From Phaeovulum vinaykumarii (GTDB lineage Bacteria; Pseudomonadota; Alphaproteobacteria; Rhodobacterales; Rhodobacteraceae), in contig NZ_FTOM01000006.1 in NCBI RefSeq assembly GCF_900156695.1, positions 119,191 to 183,190 on the forward strand: DNA of 64,000 bases, read 5' to 3'. Positions 38,737-49,034 of this stretch are shown here, piece after piece (within the stretch, counting starts at the first letter, position 1; each line of letters opens with the position of its first letter). The position numbers and the translations under genes were made by a program. The notes under the pieces were generated by a model that was not told where the DNA came from, did no database searches, and saw nothing but the letters and a program-made list of their open reading frames with translations.

Positions 38737-40002
38737 TCACGAGGCGATGAACTCGTTCCACTTGCGCACCATGTAGCGGTTCTCGTCCATCACCGCGTTC
38801 CAGCAGGCCACGCGGCCCATGCGCTCCTCGAACGACCCGCCGTCGCGCACCTCGCCGGCCTGGGCCAGCGTGTCGCCGGTGGGCGAGGTGATGGTATCGG
38901 TCGCGGGCTTGCCCTCGAACCAATAGCCCCATTCGTTCTCGGTCATGAAATTCTTCGAGGTCTCCGGCACCGCCGAATAATAGCCCTGGCGCATCAGATA
39001 GCCGCCGACCCAGCCCGACAGATACCAGTTGATGTATTCATAGGCCGCTTCCAGCGCCATGCCCGACAGGTTCTTCGACAGACCGATGCCGCCACCCCAC
39101 GACCGATAGCCCTCCTTCAGCGGCTGGTAGACACACGGGATGCCGCGCGACTTGACCGCGGTGATGGCGGGCGACCACATCGACTGGATCACGACCTCGC
39201 CCGAGGCCATCAGGTTCACGCTCTCGTCGAAGGTCTTCCAGAAGGCGCGGAACTGGCCGCTTTTCTTGGCCTCGGTGAAGATCGCCATGGTGCGGTCGAT
39301 CTCCTCGCGGGTCATGTTGCCCTTGTCGCCATAGGTGATCTCGCCCATCGCCTCGCAGACCATGGCCATATCCATGATCCCGATCGACGAAATGTCGAGG
39401 ATCGAGGCCTTGCCGCGGAATTCGGGGTTCAGCAGCTCCGCCCAGCTCTCGATCGGGCGCCCGATCAGGTCGGGGCGGATGCCCAGCGTGTCGGCGTTGT
39501 AGATGGTGGGGATCAGGGTCATCCAACCCGTCTCCTCCTTGGCGAAGACGGTCGAGTCCGGCCCCTCGACAAAGCCCACGGTATGGGGCGCGGTGCCCTG
39601 CGCGATCACGCTCTCGGGGGTCAGCTTGCCCGACCGGAAGATGCCCACGATCTTGTCATAGTTCTTGATCTTCGAGGTATCCATCGCCTGAAGGTTGCCG
39701 GTCGGCCAGACCTTCTTGCAGATCCAGTATTCGATATCGGCGATGTCGAAGCTGTCGGGCTGGGTCGCGGCGCGCTGGGTCACCGCGTCGCTGTCCAGCG
39801 CGGTCATGCTCAGCGTGAAGCCCAGGTCTTCCTTCACCTTCCTGGCCACGTCATTGAGGTTCGACACCCCGGTGCCGAACTGGCGCAGGGTGATGTCCTT
39901 GATCTCCTGCGCCCAGATCATCGGCGCGGGCAGGGCCGAGGCCGCCATCGCGGCCGCGCCCGTCTTCAGGATCGAGCGGCGGGAATATCTCATCTCCGAC
40001 AT
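38737..40002 (-). CDS. ABC transporter substrate-binding protein (PotD/opine type, Tat-exported)
   Basis: 421-residue periplasmic receptor with a twin-arginine signal (YSRRSILKTGAAAMAASALP; RR at about residues 8-9, cleavage near WAQ). The mature protein follows the type II PBP fold of polyamine/opine receptors (GTGVSNLNDVARKVKEDLGF near the start, VVIQSMWSPAITAVKSRGI and the C-terminal GYYSAVPETSKNFM). Start at the ATG at 40002, since GGAGAG lies 8 bp upstream; a GTG at 40011 is too close to that site. Follows the broken ATPase gene by 25 bp. Confidence 0.88.
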   Translation of the reverse strand: MSEMRYSRRSILKTGAAAMAASALPAPMIWAQEIKDITLRQFGTGVSNLNDVARKVKEDLGFTLSMTALDSDAVTQRAATQPDSFDIADIEYWICKKVWPTGNLQAMDTSKIKNYDKIVGIFRSGKLTPESVIAQGTAPHTVGFVEGPDSTVFAKEETGWMTLIPTIYNADTLGIRPDLIGRPIESWAELLNPEFRGKASILDISSIGIMDMAMVCEAMGEITYGDKGNMTREEIDRTMAIFTEAKKSGQFRAFWKTFDESVNLMASGEVVIQSMWSPAITAVKSRGIPCVYQPLKEGYRSWGGGIGLSKNLSGMALEAAYEYINWYLSGWVGGYLMRQGYYSAVPETSKNFMTENEWGYWFEGKPATDTITSPTGDTLAQAGEVRDGGSFEERMGRVACWNAVMDENRYMVRKWNEFIAS

Positions 40003-40027
40003 GGGGATCACTCTCCGGTTGGGGAAT

Positions 40028-41016
<989 letters not shown>

Positions 41017-41138
41017 CCGGTTGCCCCTTTCTGGCTCGGTCCTGTCTCAGGCTGACCTTTGTCGTGGCGAAAAGGGGAGCATTTTCTGGAATACCGGGCC
41101 GGCCAGACCGCTGTTGGCGCGAATTTGGGCGTGTCGTG

Positions 41139-41172
41139 TCGTGCACAAATTCGTGGACAAGATCGTATACAA
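41139..41172. promoter_or_regulatory. Three phased operator-like decamers (TCGTNNACAA x3)
   Basis: TCGTGCACAA (41139-41148), TCGTGGACAA (41151-41160) and TCGTATACAA (41163-41172) recur at exact 12-bp intervals. They lie in the 235-bp divergent region between the ABC operon and the GntR regulator gene. The core matches the FadR/FCD subfamily half-operator form t.GT..AC.a. The likely binding protein is the adjacent regulator (41252-41926). Confidence 0.65.
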
Positions 41173-41251
41173 TCCTGTGTGCAGTCGTTGCCCCTTGCGT
41201 GTCCACTCAAGCTGAGTCGAAGCTGGCCCCGACCTCAACACGCGGACCATC

Positions 41252-41926
41252 ATGACCGAACAGGGTGCCACCAGCGATCACATCGCCGACAGGATCGCCG
41301 AAGCGATCTTCGAACACCGGATCAACCCCGGCACCAAGCTGGGCGAGGACGAGGTGGGCGAGATCTACGGCGTCTCGCGCACGGTGGTGCGGGCGGCGAT
41401 GCAGAAGCTGGCGCATCGGCGGCTGATCGACCTGCGGCGCAACCGCGGGGCCTTTGTCGCCCAGCCCAGCATGCGCGAGGCCCGCGAGGTTTTCGAAGCG
41501 CGCGCGCTGCTCGAACCGCGGACAGCGCGGTCGGCGGCCGAGCGCGCCACATCCGCCGACCTTGAGGCGCTGCAACGTCACATCGACGACGAACACCAGG
41601 CGCTGGCCGCCGGCGATCCGGGGCGGGCGCTGCATCTGTCGGGGGTGTTTCACATCGAGATCGCGCGCATTGCCGATCAATCGACGATCGCGGAATTCGT
41701 CGAACAGCTGATCGCGCGGTCGTCGCTGATCATCGCGCTTTACTGGCAGCGGCGCGCGGCCCTTTGCGAAAGCCACGCCCATGACGCGATCCTGCGCACC
41801 TTTGCCGAACGCGACGGGGACCGGGCCGAGGAGCTGATGAAGAGCCACCTCCTCGATCTGGTGTCATCGCTGGGGCTGCGCGACGCGCCGCCCGCGCCGC
41901 GCACCCTGCGCGAGGCCCTGCGTTAG
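41252..41926 (+). CDS. GntR family transcriptional regulator (FCD subfamily)
   Basis: 224 residues: N-terminal GntR winged helix (about 8-78; [49 protein letters not shown]) and an all-helical FCD ligand domain (about 85-215) with metal or effector His residues in [14 protein letters not shown] and the later [12 protein letters not shown]. It is divergent from the ABC transporter operon across a region with three operator-like repeats, so it most likely represses or activates that operon in response to the imported compound. Its stop overlaps the convergent purL stop by 3 bp (41924-41925 shared). Confidence 0.92.
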   Translation: MTEQGATSDHIADRIAEAIFEHRINPGTKLGEDEVGEIYGVSRTVVRAAMQKLAHRRLIDLRRNRGAFVAQPSMREAREVFEARALLEPRTARSAAERATSADLEALQRHIDDEHQALAAGDPGRALHLSGVFHIEIARIADQSTIAEFVEQLIARSSLIIALYWQRRAALCESHAHDAILRTFAERDGDRAEELMKSHLLDLVSSLGLRDAPPAPRTLREALR

Positions 41927-44085
41927 AGGCCCAGCGCCTGCGCGAAGGCGCTGCGGAACACCTTGGACAATTCGGTCAGCGGGGCCGCGTCGCCGCCCAG
42001 GCTGATCGCATCGCCGCCAAAGCGGCCGATGATGCTGACCGGCACGCCGGCCGCTTTGCCCGCCGCGACCAGCGCCTCGGCATCGGCGGGGCTGGCGGCG
42101 ACCAGATAGCGGGCCTGATCCTCGCCGAAGAGGGCGGCGATGTCGCTGTCGTCGAGCGTGACACCGACGCCCGAGGCCTCGGCCATCTCGAAGGCGGCCA
42201 GCGCCAGCCCGCCCTCGGACAGGTCGGTCGCGCCGCGCAGATGCGCCCGCTGGGCCCGCAGGAATTCCCCGTGGCGGCGTTCGCGTTCCAGATCGACCGC
42301 GGGTGCATCGCCGTCTTCCATGCCGAAGGCCTCGGCGATCAGCGCCGACTGGCCCAGATGCGTCCCGCGCGTCCCGATCAGCACCGCGGCGTCGCCCTCG
42401 GCGGCCAGACCGCCGATGATCTCGTCGGCCGTGCGCAGAAGACCCACGGCGCCGATGGTCGGCGTGGGCAGGATGCCCTTGCCGTCGGTCTCGTTGTAAA
42501 GCGAGACGTTGCCCGACACGACGGGGAAGTCGAGCGCACGGCAGGCCTCGCCGATGCCCTTGATGGCGCCGACGAACTGACCCATGATCTCGGGCTTCTC
42601 GGGGTTGCCGAAGTTCAGGTTGTCGGTCGCGGCCAGCGGCTCGGCCCCCACGGCGCAGAGGTTGCGCCAGGCTTCGGCCACGGCCTGTTTGCCGCCCTCG
42701 TAGGGGTTGGCGCGGACATAGCGCGGCGTCACGTCCGAGGTGAAGGCCAGCGCCTTTTCGGTCCCGTGCACGCGCACGATCCCGGCGCCCAGACCGGGCC
42801 GGCGCAGCGTGTCGGCCATGACCTGCGTGTCATATTGTTCCCAGACCCAGGCCTTGTGGGCATGGTTGGGGCTGCCGATCAGCGCCATCAGCCCGGCAAT
42901 CGGCGCGATCTCGGGCAGGGCCCCCAGCGGCGCGGCGGCGGGCGTTTCCACCCAGGGGCGGTCGTATTCCGGCGCGCTCGAGGCCAGTTTCGACAGCGGC
43001 AGGTCGGCCTTGACGGTGTTGCCATGCACGATCAGGAAGCGGTCCTCGGGGATGGTCTCGCCGACGATGGCGAAATCCAGATCCCATTTCTCGAAGATGG
43101 CGCGGGCCTCGGCCTCCTTCTCGGGCTTGAGGACCATCAGCATGCGTTCCTGGCTTTCCGAGAGCATCATCTCGTAGGCCGTCATGTTGGCTTCGCGCTG
43201 GGGCACGGCATCGAGGTTCAGCCGGATGCCCAGGCCGCCCTTGTCGCCCATCTCGACGGCCGAGCAGGTCAGCCCCGCGGCGCCCATGTCCTGGATCGAG
43301 ATGACCGAGCCCGAGTCCATCAGCTCGAGGCAGGCCTCGAGCAGGCATTTCTCGGTGAAGGGGTCGCCGACCTGCACGGTGGGGCGCTTTTCCTCGATCG
43401 TGTCATCGAATTCGGCCGAGGCCATGGTGGCGCCGCCGACGCCGTCGCGCCCGGTCTTGGCGCCCAGATAGACGACCGGCATCCCCACGCCCGAGGCGGC
43501 CGAGTAGAAGATCTTGTCGGTTTCGGCCAGGCCCGCGGCAAAGGCGTTCACCAGGCAATTGCCGTTGTAGGAGCGGTGAAAGCGCACCTCGCCGCCCACG
43601 TTCGGCACGCCAAAGCAATTGCCATAGCTGCCGATCCCCTCGACCACGCCCTTGACCAGATGGGTGGTCTTCTCGTGGCCGGGCAGCCCGAAGCTGAGCG
43701 CATCCATCGCCGCGATCGGCCGCGCGCCCATGGTGAAGACATCGCGCAGGATGCCGCCCACGCCGGTGGCCGCGCCCTGATGGGGCTCGATGTAGGAGGG
43801 GTGGTTGTGGCTTTCCATCTTGAAGACCACGGCCTGCCCGTCGCCGATATCGACCACGCCGGCGTTCTCGCCGGGGCCGCAGATGACGCGTTCGCCGGTG
43901 GTGTGCAGCGTGCGCAGCCATTTCTTCGACGACTTGTAGGAGCAATGCTCGTTCCACATCGCCGAGAAGATGCCCAGCTCGGTGAAGGTCGGCTCGCGGC
44001 CGATGATCTCGAGGATGCGCGCATATTCGTCGGGCTTGAGCCCGTGCGCGGCAATCAGGTCTTGGGTGATCTGGGGCTCTTGCAT
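41923..44085 (-). CDS. purL: Phosphoribosylformylglycinamidine synthase subunit PurL
   Basis: ATP- and glutamine-dependent step 4 of purine synthesis. 720 residues, the size of the small PurL that works with separate PurQ and PurS. Motifs: [15 protein letters not shown] near residue 46, the Mg/ATP stretch [43 protein letters not shown], and [18 protein letters not shown]. Start at the ATG at 44085, 76 codons inside a longer open frame whose upstream part is a GC tandem repeat. purQ and purS are not adjacent in the visible sequence. Confidence 0.96.
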   Translation of the reverse strand: MQEPQITQDLIAAHGLKPDEYARILEIIGREPTFTELGIFSAMWNEHCSYKSSKKWLRTLHTTGERVICGPGENAGVVDIGDGQAVVFKMESHNHPSYIEPHQGAATGVGGILRDVFTMGARPIAAMDALSFGLPGHEKTTHLVKGVVEGIGSYGNCFGVPNVGGEVRFHRSYNGNCLVNAFAAGLAETDKIFYSAASGVGMPVVYLGAKTGRDGVGGATMASAEFDDTIEEKRPTVQVGDPFTEKCLLEACLELMDSGSVISIQDMGAAGLTCSAVEMGDKGGLGIRLNLDAVPQREANMTAYEMMLSESQERMLMVLKPEKEAEARAIFEKWDLDFAIVGETIPEDRFLIVHGNTVKADLPLSKLASSAPEYDRPWVETPAAAPLGALPEIAPIAGLMALIGSPNHAHKAWVWEQYDTQVMADTLRRPGLGAGIVRVHGTEKALAFTSDVTPRYVRANPYEGGKQAVAEAWRNLCAVGAEPLAATDNLNFGNPEKPEIMGQFVGAIKGIGEACRALDFPVVSGNVSLYNETDGKGILPTPTIGAVGLLRTADEIIGGLAAEGDAAVLIGTRGTHLGQSALIAEAFGMEDGDAPAVDLERERRHGEFLRAQRAHLRGATDLSEGGLALAAFEMAEASGVGVTLDDSDIAALFGEDQARYLVAASPADAEALVAAGKAAGVPVSIIGRFGGDAISLGGDAAPLTELSKVFRSAFAQALGL

Positions 44086-44163
44086 CTCGGACCTCTTCGG
44101 CTGCTGGGCGCGGTTTAGAACATGCGCCCGGCGCGGGGAAGGGAAAGTTCGAGACAAGACGCC

Positions 44164-44233
44164 GCCCGCGCGAGAATCGCGCCGCGTCTGCCCGCGCGAG
44201 AATCGCGCCGCGTCGTGCCCGCGCGAAACGCGG
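44164..44233. repeat. 26-bp tandem repeat upstream of purL
   Basis: A 25-bp unit (beginning GCCCGCGCGAGAATCGCGCC) occurs at 44164-44188 and again identically at 44190-44214. A shortened, degenerate third copy lies at 44217-44233. Found in the 323-bp gap 44086-44408 between purL and the VOC gene, which holds no gene that I can support. Confidence 0.75.
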
Positions 44234-44408
44234 CTTGCTTTCCGGGATGTGGGGGGATTTCGTGTTGAGAGCCACCGGGTTTGTCCTTTCGGATCTCGGC
44301 AACCCCTCGGCAACCCCTTGAAAACACGCGGGCCGATTTTGGATCGGCAACGAGGTTACCCATTTTGGTCACGGATCTTGTCCGGGCGGGCACGGTCTGT
44401 CGCGAGAT

Positions 44409-44849
44409 TTAAGAGCTACGCAACCACGGCGTTTCGCTCACAGCGACCAATAAGCCCTCTGGACTGAGAAAGCGCGTCACTTTCTGGCCCCAAGGCTCTT
44501 CCCGGTTGGAGATCAGCAGATGATAGCCACGAGTCAGCAGCCCTTCTGTAGCGATGGTGATATTCTCCACATCGAACTCTAGCCATGCCTGTGGTGTCGG
44601 TAGATCGGTAGGCCACTCATCACGGCCGAAACAGGACTGCGCGGCTTGCGTGAGCGGCCAAAGCGCAAAATGCCTGCACCCCTCTACCTCGCCATCTTCG
44701 GTCGAAAGATAGTCCGTGTTATCGCCGTATGGTTTGAGTGGTAAACCAAGTGTCTCCGCATAAAGCGCCTGACTTTTCGCCGAATCTCTGGTTATTGGGC
44801 CAAAACCAGCGACAAAAAGCACGCCAAGACCTGAAAATTCCTGCTTCAT
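44409..44849 (-). CDS. VOC (glyoxalase/bleomycin resistance) family protein
   Basis: 146 residues with the start and layout of a single-domain VOC protein: GVLFVAGFGPITRDSAKSQALYAETLGLPL, then WLEFDVENITIATEGLLTRGYHLL, and the closing GQKVTRFLSPEGLLVAVSETPW. ATG at 44849 is preceded by GAGG; a GTG at 44864 would add five residues. Its GC content and codon use are clearly lower than its neighbours (many AAA, TAT and ATA-type codons), and it lies beside a tRNA gene, both signs of horizontal gain. Substrate unknown. Confidence 0.72.
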   Translation of the reverse strand: MKQEFSGLGVLFVAGFGPITRDSAKSQALYAETLGLPLKPYGDNTDYLSTEDGEVEGCRHFALWPLTQAAQSCFGRDEWPTDLPTPQAWLEFDVENITIATEGLLTRGYHLLISNREEPWGQKVTRFLSPEGLLVAVSETPWLRSS

Positions 44850-45120
44850 GTTTGCCTCAGTCACGTATCTGAGTCCTGTCGGGCCATCTGTACATGTTTT
44901 CCTGTCCGCTTTAGCATAGTCTCCCGATCTCGGAGGTCCAATGACGGTTTCAGGCTCGAAGCGGGCCTTGAGGTTTCGTAAAGCGGCGCATCCGCGTGTC
45001 GGGGACAGATGAGGTGTTTGCCCTCAAGCGGCAGGCAGACCGAGACAGGGCGCAGCGGCACCCAAGGGGCATTTCGTGCCCCCGAAAGGACAAATGTCCT
45101 GACTGTCGATATTCGGGAAA

Positions 45121-45197
45121 TGGTCGGAGCGAGAGGATTCGAACCTCCGACCCCCTGCTCCCGAAGCAGGTGCGCTACCAGGCTGCGCTACGCTCCG
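45121..45197 (-). tRNA. tRNA-Pro (anticodon CGG)
   Basis: Minus-strand cloverleaf. Acceptor arms CGGAGCG (5') and CGCTCCG (3') pair fully; the anticodon stem-loop reads CCTGCTTCGGGAGCAGG with anticodon CGG; the T loop is GGTTCGAATCC. CCA is encoded (TGG at 45121-45123). A GGGGCA-TTTCG-TGCCCC hairpin at 45066-45082 and a smaller one at 45087-45100 lie downstream and may end the transcript. The rest of 44850-45120 holds no gene that I can support. Confidence 0.95.
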
Positions 45198-45265
45198 ACC
45201 GTGAGGGGGGAGTTACCGATTCCCGTCTGGCTTTGCAAGGGGGGAATCTGCGGCGATTGTGTCCG

Positions 45266-46054
45266 CTATCCGGGCCAGCGCGCCAGCCGGCCGAGGATGT
45301 CGGAATGCAGGGCCGCGGGCGCGGCCACGATGCCGTCGGTCTGGGGCGGTGCGCGGTTGAAGGCCAGCGGTCCGCCCAGCCGGTCGGTCACCCGCGCCCC
45401 GGCCCGTTCGGCGATCAGCGCGCCCGCCGCGATGTCCCATTCCCAGGCCGGGCGCAGCGACAGCGTGGCGTCGAAGCGGCCCTCGGCCACCAGGCACAGC
45501 CGCCAGGCGATCGAGGGCCGGAACGCCCGGCGAAAGACCGGCACGTTGCCGCCGCGCCAATTGCCCGGATGCGCCGAGGCGGTGCTGGTCAGAACCTGCG
45601 CGGCGCTCAGGTCGGCGGCGGCGCTGGCCCGGATCGGGTGGCCGTCGCGCAGGGCGGGGCCGTCGGCGGTGGCGGCATAGCTGATCCCGCGCGCGGGCAG
45701 ATGCACCAGCGCCGCGATGGGCCGGCCGGCCTCGATCACGGCAAGCGAGATCGAGAACCCCTCCTGCCCCTCGAGAAAGGCGCGGGTGCCGTCGATCGGG
45801 TCGACCACGAAGACCCGGCCCGCGCGCAGCCGCGCCGGTTCGGGCGGGCTTTCCTCGGACAGCCAGCCATAGCCGGGCCGGGCCGCCCGCAGGACGCGCG
45901 CCAGTTCGGCATCGACGGCCAGATCGGCCTGCGACACCGGCCCGCCGCCATCGGGCTTTTCCCAGGATTGCGGCGCCGCGCGCCAGAAGCGCAGCGCGAC
46001 GCGGGCCGCGGTCTCGGCGGCCTCGTGCAGAAGCGCGAGGTCAGCTCCCGGCAA
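45266..46054 (-). CDS. Inositol monophosphatase family protein (CysQ-like)
   Basis: 262-residue Mg-dependent phosphatase of the IMPase/CysQ superfamily. Metal-binding motifs: EESPPEP (about residue 67), VVDPIDGTRAFLEG (about 83-96) and the C-terminal WEWDIAAGALIAERAG. The last form and the FxGxE-like layout fit 3'(2'),5'-bisphosphate nucleotidase (CysQ) as well as inositol or histidinol phosphatases. Start is a TTG at 46054 with GAGGGG 7-9 bp upstream; no ATG is available. Overlaps the pmbA stop by 14 bp, suggesting translational coupling. Confidence 0.85.
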   Translation of the reverse strand: MPGADLALLHEAAETAARVALRFWRAAPQSWEKPDGGGPVSQADLAVDAELARVLRAARPGYGWLSEESPPEPARLRAGRVFVVDPIDGTRAFLEGQEGFSISLAVIEAGRPIAALVHLPARGISYAATADGPALRDGHPIRASAAADLSAAQVLTSTASAHPGNWRGGNVPVFRRAFRPSIAWRLCLVAEGRFDATLSLRPAWEWDIAAGALIAERAGARVTDRLGGPLAFNRAPPQTDGIVAAPAALHSDILGRLARWPG

Positions 46055-47411
46055 GGGTCAGCCCCTCGACCAGAAGCGACGGCACGACATGGCTCTGATG
46101 GGCCTTGCCGTCATTGGCCGGGATGATCCGGGCCAGCATCTCGCGCAGGTTGCCCGCCACGGTGCATTCGTTGACCGGATAGGCGATCTGGCCGTTCTCG
46201 ACCCAGAAGCCCGCCGCCCCGCGCGAATAATCGCCCGTGGTGGGGTTGATGGTCGAGCCGATCATCGAGGTGACCAGAAGCCCGCGCCCCATCTCGGCGA
46301 TCAGCTCCGCGCGGGTCTTCGTGCCGGGCGTCAGCGCCACGTTCGACACGCTGGGGCCGGGCGGGCCCGAGACCCCGCGCGCGGCCGAGGCGGTCGAGCG
46401 CAGCCCCAGCTTGCGCGCGGTGCCGAGGTCGAGCGTATAGCCCATCAGCACACCGTTCTCGACGATCGCGCGGCGCGCGCAGGCCAGACCTTCGGCGTCG
46501 AAGCGCCGCGAGCCGGGCACGCGCGGGCGCAGCGGATCTTCGATCAGCGACAGGCCGGGGGGCAAGACCTCCTCGCCCAGCGCATCGCGCAGCCAGCTTG
46601 CACCGCGCGCGATGCTGGTGCCGTTGATCGCCGACAGAAGATGCCCGATCAGCCCGCCCGAGATGCGTTCGTCATAAAGCACCGGGAAGCTGCCGGTCGG
46701 GGGCTTGCGCGCACCCAGCCGGGCAACGGCGCGTTCGCCGGCCTCCTGGCCGATGCTTTCGGGGCTGGGCAGGTCGGCGGCGAAGATCCGGCTTTCGGCC
46801 GACCAGTCGCGTTCCATCCCCGTGCCTTCGCCGGCAATGGCCACGCAGGACACCGCCCGCGACGACCGCGCCAGCGCGCCGCGAAACCCGTTCGAGGCCG
46901 CCAGATGCACCAGACGCTGCGAATGGCTGGCGCTGGCCGATTGCACCTGCGACACGCCCGCAATGCCAAGCGCGGCGGCTTCGGCGGCGCGGGCCTCGGC
47001 CTCGAGCTGATCGGGCGCGGGCGCGTCGGCCGGGTCGCACAATTCCAGCCCGCCGGCATCGCGCGCAGCACTCAGCTGGTCGGGGTCGGCCAGCCCGGCA
47101 TGCGGGTCGACGGGGGCCTCGCGCGCCATTGCCACGGCGCGTTCGGCCATGGCCAGCAACGTGGGTTCGGACACATCCGAGGCCGAGACACAGGCCTGCC
47201 GCGCGCCGCTTGCGTCGCGGATCAGCGCGCGCAGCCCGATCTCGACGCCCTCGGCGCGTTCAGCCTGTTCCAGCGCACCGGCCCGCACGTCGATCGAGAC
47301 CGACCGGCCCGAAAGGACCAGCACATCCGCCTGATCGGCGCCCGCGCGCCCGGCGGCATCCAGAAGGCGGCTGGCCAGGTCGGCCAGCCGTTCGGGAGCG
47401 TGCAATTCCAT
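46041..47411 (-). CDS. pmbA: PmbA/TldE family metallopeptidase subunit
   Basis: TldE-type subunit of the TldD/TldE protease that matures peptides such as microcins. 456 residues. It lacks the HExxxH zinc motif of TldD, as expected for TldE/PmbA, but has the closing family signature TTGDYSRGAAGFWVENGQIAYPVNECTVAGNL and the mid-domain GSFPVLYDERISGGLIGHLLSAINGTSIARG. tldD is not in the window. Overlaps the IMPase-like gene downstream and follows the DUF2125 gene by 9 bp, so it is likely in one unit. Confidence 0.93.
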   Translation of the reverse strand: MELHAPERLADLASRLLDAAGRAGADQADVLVLSGRSVSIDVRAGALEQAERAEGVEIGLRALIRDASGARQACVSASDVSEPTLLAMAERAVAMAREAPVDPHAGLADPDQLSAARDAGGLELCDPADAPAPDQLEAEARAAEAAALGIAGVSQVQSASASHSQRLVHLAASNGFRGALARSSRAVSCVAIAGEGTGMERDWSAESRIFAADLPSPESIGQEAGERAVARLGARKPPTGSFPVLYDERISGGLIGHLLSAINGTSIARGASWLRDALGEEVLPPGLSLIEDPLRPRVPGSRRFDAEGLACARRAIVENGVLMGYTLDLGTARKLGLRSTASAARGVSGPPGPSVSNVALTPGTKTRAELIAEMGRGLLVTSMIGSTINPTTGDYSRGAAGFWVENGQIAYPVNECTVAGNLREMLARIIPANDGKAHQSHVVPSLLVEGLTLAGS

Positions 47412-47420
47412 GCCTTGCCC

Positions 47421-48911
47421 TTACTTCAGACGCTGGCCGTTGGCGTAGATCGTGCCATCGGCCTTCATCTCGATTTTCGAGGTCAGCGTGTCCTCGCCCT
47501 GCGGCACGCCGAAAAGCCCCATCATCATGCGCGCGCCCATCGCCTGATCCTGCGGCAGAAGCTTCATCGCCACCAGCTTGTCGATCAGCGCATTACCGCC
47601 CACCAGCTTGAGGTCAACGGCGCCCTGCGGCATCGGCACGGGGCCCGAATTGTCGATGGTGCCGCCGCCCGCGCCGGTCAGCTGCGCCCCGGCGGCGCGC
47701 AACTCCAGCGCCTTGATGTCCACGGTGTCGATCTGGCCCGGCGCCGTTTCGGTTTCCGCCATGGCCGGGTCGAACACATCCATGTCCAGCCGCGCCGTGC
47801 CGGCCAGATCCACCATCAGCCGCGCGGGATCCCGCGGCAGCTGCGCGGTCGGGTCGAACATCGCCCAGAGGGCATCGGAAATGGTCACGCCGTCCATGTC
47901 CCACAGGAAGGCAAAGGGCTGGGCCGCGTCGGATTTCATCAGCGGCATGGAGAAGTTGAACGCGGCCTGGGACATCGACGCCGCGATCGGCACCGGCACG
48001 TCGGGGGCGTTCACGCTGACCTCGATCCCGCGGCCATGCCCGCCATAGGACAGGCCGGCCTTCGACATGGAAAAGGACACGTCGGCGCTGTCGGTGCGCG
48101 CGCTCATCGAGCCCTTGCCCTCGGGGCTGGCGGTGTCGACGGTGTAATCCATGTTGCCGTAGGCGATGCGGCCCTGCGCGGCAAAGCCGTCGTTCAGCGC
48201 CTTGCGCAGGTCGGCCATGTCGGTCTGCGCGGGCAGGGCGACCTCGCTGTCAAAGTCGATGGCGTTGGCCTTGCCGGCCGCGGTGACGGTGCTGCCGTCC
48301 TCGGGGTTCGCGCCCGACAGCGAGAAGGTCATCTTCGCGGCGTGGAACTTGGACACCAGCCCGCGCGACGGGCCTTGCGTCAGCACATAGCTGCCGGTGT
48401 TGTCGGTCAGCGTGAATTGCATGCGCAGCGGCACGTCTTCGCGGCCGGCCTGCATGCCCGTCACCTCGACCGCGACTTCGGGCACGACCAGATCATAGGA
48501 CATCGCATCGGGCGTGCCCGAGACCACCGCGCGCAGATCCTTCTGGCGGACGACAGCTTCGGTGGTGACCTTCTTGCCGTCCTCGGGCATGGCTTCGACA
48601 TGGAAGGGGATCTCGGGGGCCATCTGCACCTCGACCCGGCCGTCGCCCATGTCGCGCAGGCGCAGTTCGGGCAGGGTCAGCGCAAAGCTCGATCCGTCGC
48701 GGCTGCTGGTCAGCTGCGTGTCCGAGATGACCAGCGTGTCGCCCTGACGGCTGCGGCTGCCCACGGTCAATTGCTGGCCAAGGTCGCGGTAATAGCCGGT
48801 CCAGCCCTCCCAGACCTGTTCGGGGGTGACATCGGCCATGGCCATGCTGGCGGTGGTGGCAAAGAGGGCGGCCAGCGCCGCGCCCGAGCCGGTTTTCCTG
48901 CAAGAGAACAT
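47421..48911 (-). CDS. DUF2125 domain-containing protein (exported)
   Basis: 496 residues from the ATG at 48911 (MFSCRKTGSGAALAALFATT), with a Sec signal peptide cleaved near residue 26 (MAMA-DVTPEQ). The mature part is beta-rich with repeated strands (VSFSMSKAGLSYGGHGRG, IDFDSEVALPAQTD), as in DUF2125, an alphaproteobacterial periplasmic or outer-membrane-facing family without a known function. Nine bp before pmbA on the same strand. Nothing else in the sequence indicates its role. Confidence 0.82.
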   Translation of the reverse strand: MFSCRKTGSGAALAALFATTASMAMADVTPEQVWEGWTGYYRDLGQQLTVGSRSRQGDTLVISDTQLTSSRDGSSFALTLPELRLRDMGDGRVEVQMAPEIPFHVEAMPEDGKKVTTEAVVRQKDLRAVVSGTPDAMSYDLVVPEVAVEVTGMQAGREDVPLRMQFTLTDNTGSYVLTQGPSRGLVSKFHAAKMTFSLSGANPEDGSTVTAAGKANAIDFDSEVALPAQTDMADLRKALNDGFAAQGRIAYGNMDYTVDTASPEGKGSMSARTDSADVSFSMSKAGLSYGGHGRGIEVSVNAPDVPVPIAASMSQAAFNFSMPLMKSDAAQPFAFLWDMDGVTISDALWAMFDPTAQLPRDPARLMVDLAGTARLDMDVFDPAMAETETAPGQIDTVDIKALELRAAGAQLTGAGGGTIDNSGPVPMPQGAVDLKLVGGNALIDKLVAMKLLPQDQAMGARMMMGLFGVPQGEDTLTSKIEMKADGTIYANGQRLK

Positions 48912-49034
48912 CTGCGATCCTTCGCGCGAAAGGGGTGTTGGCCCGAAGCATCCGCGCAGCATCCGCAATGGTCAAGCCCTTCTGCCGCTGTTAGGAAACG
49001 TCACGGGGATGATTTCGACCGGGGAGGGGGGGCG

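Noticed and set aside
44861..45061. 66-codon minus-strand frame between the VOC gene and tRNA-Pro.
   Set aside because: No ribosome site, no motifs and mixed codon use; most likely non-coding.
44409..45197. Integrated element with att repeats at tRNA-Pro.
   Set aside because: No duplicate of the tRNA 3' end and no integrase gene found, so only a possible remnant is reported.
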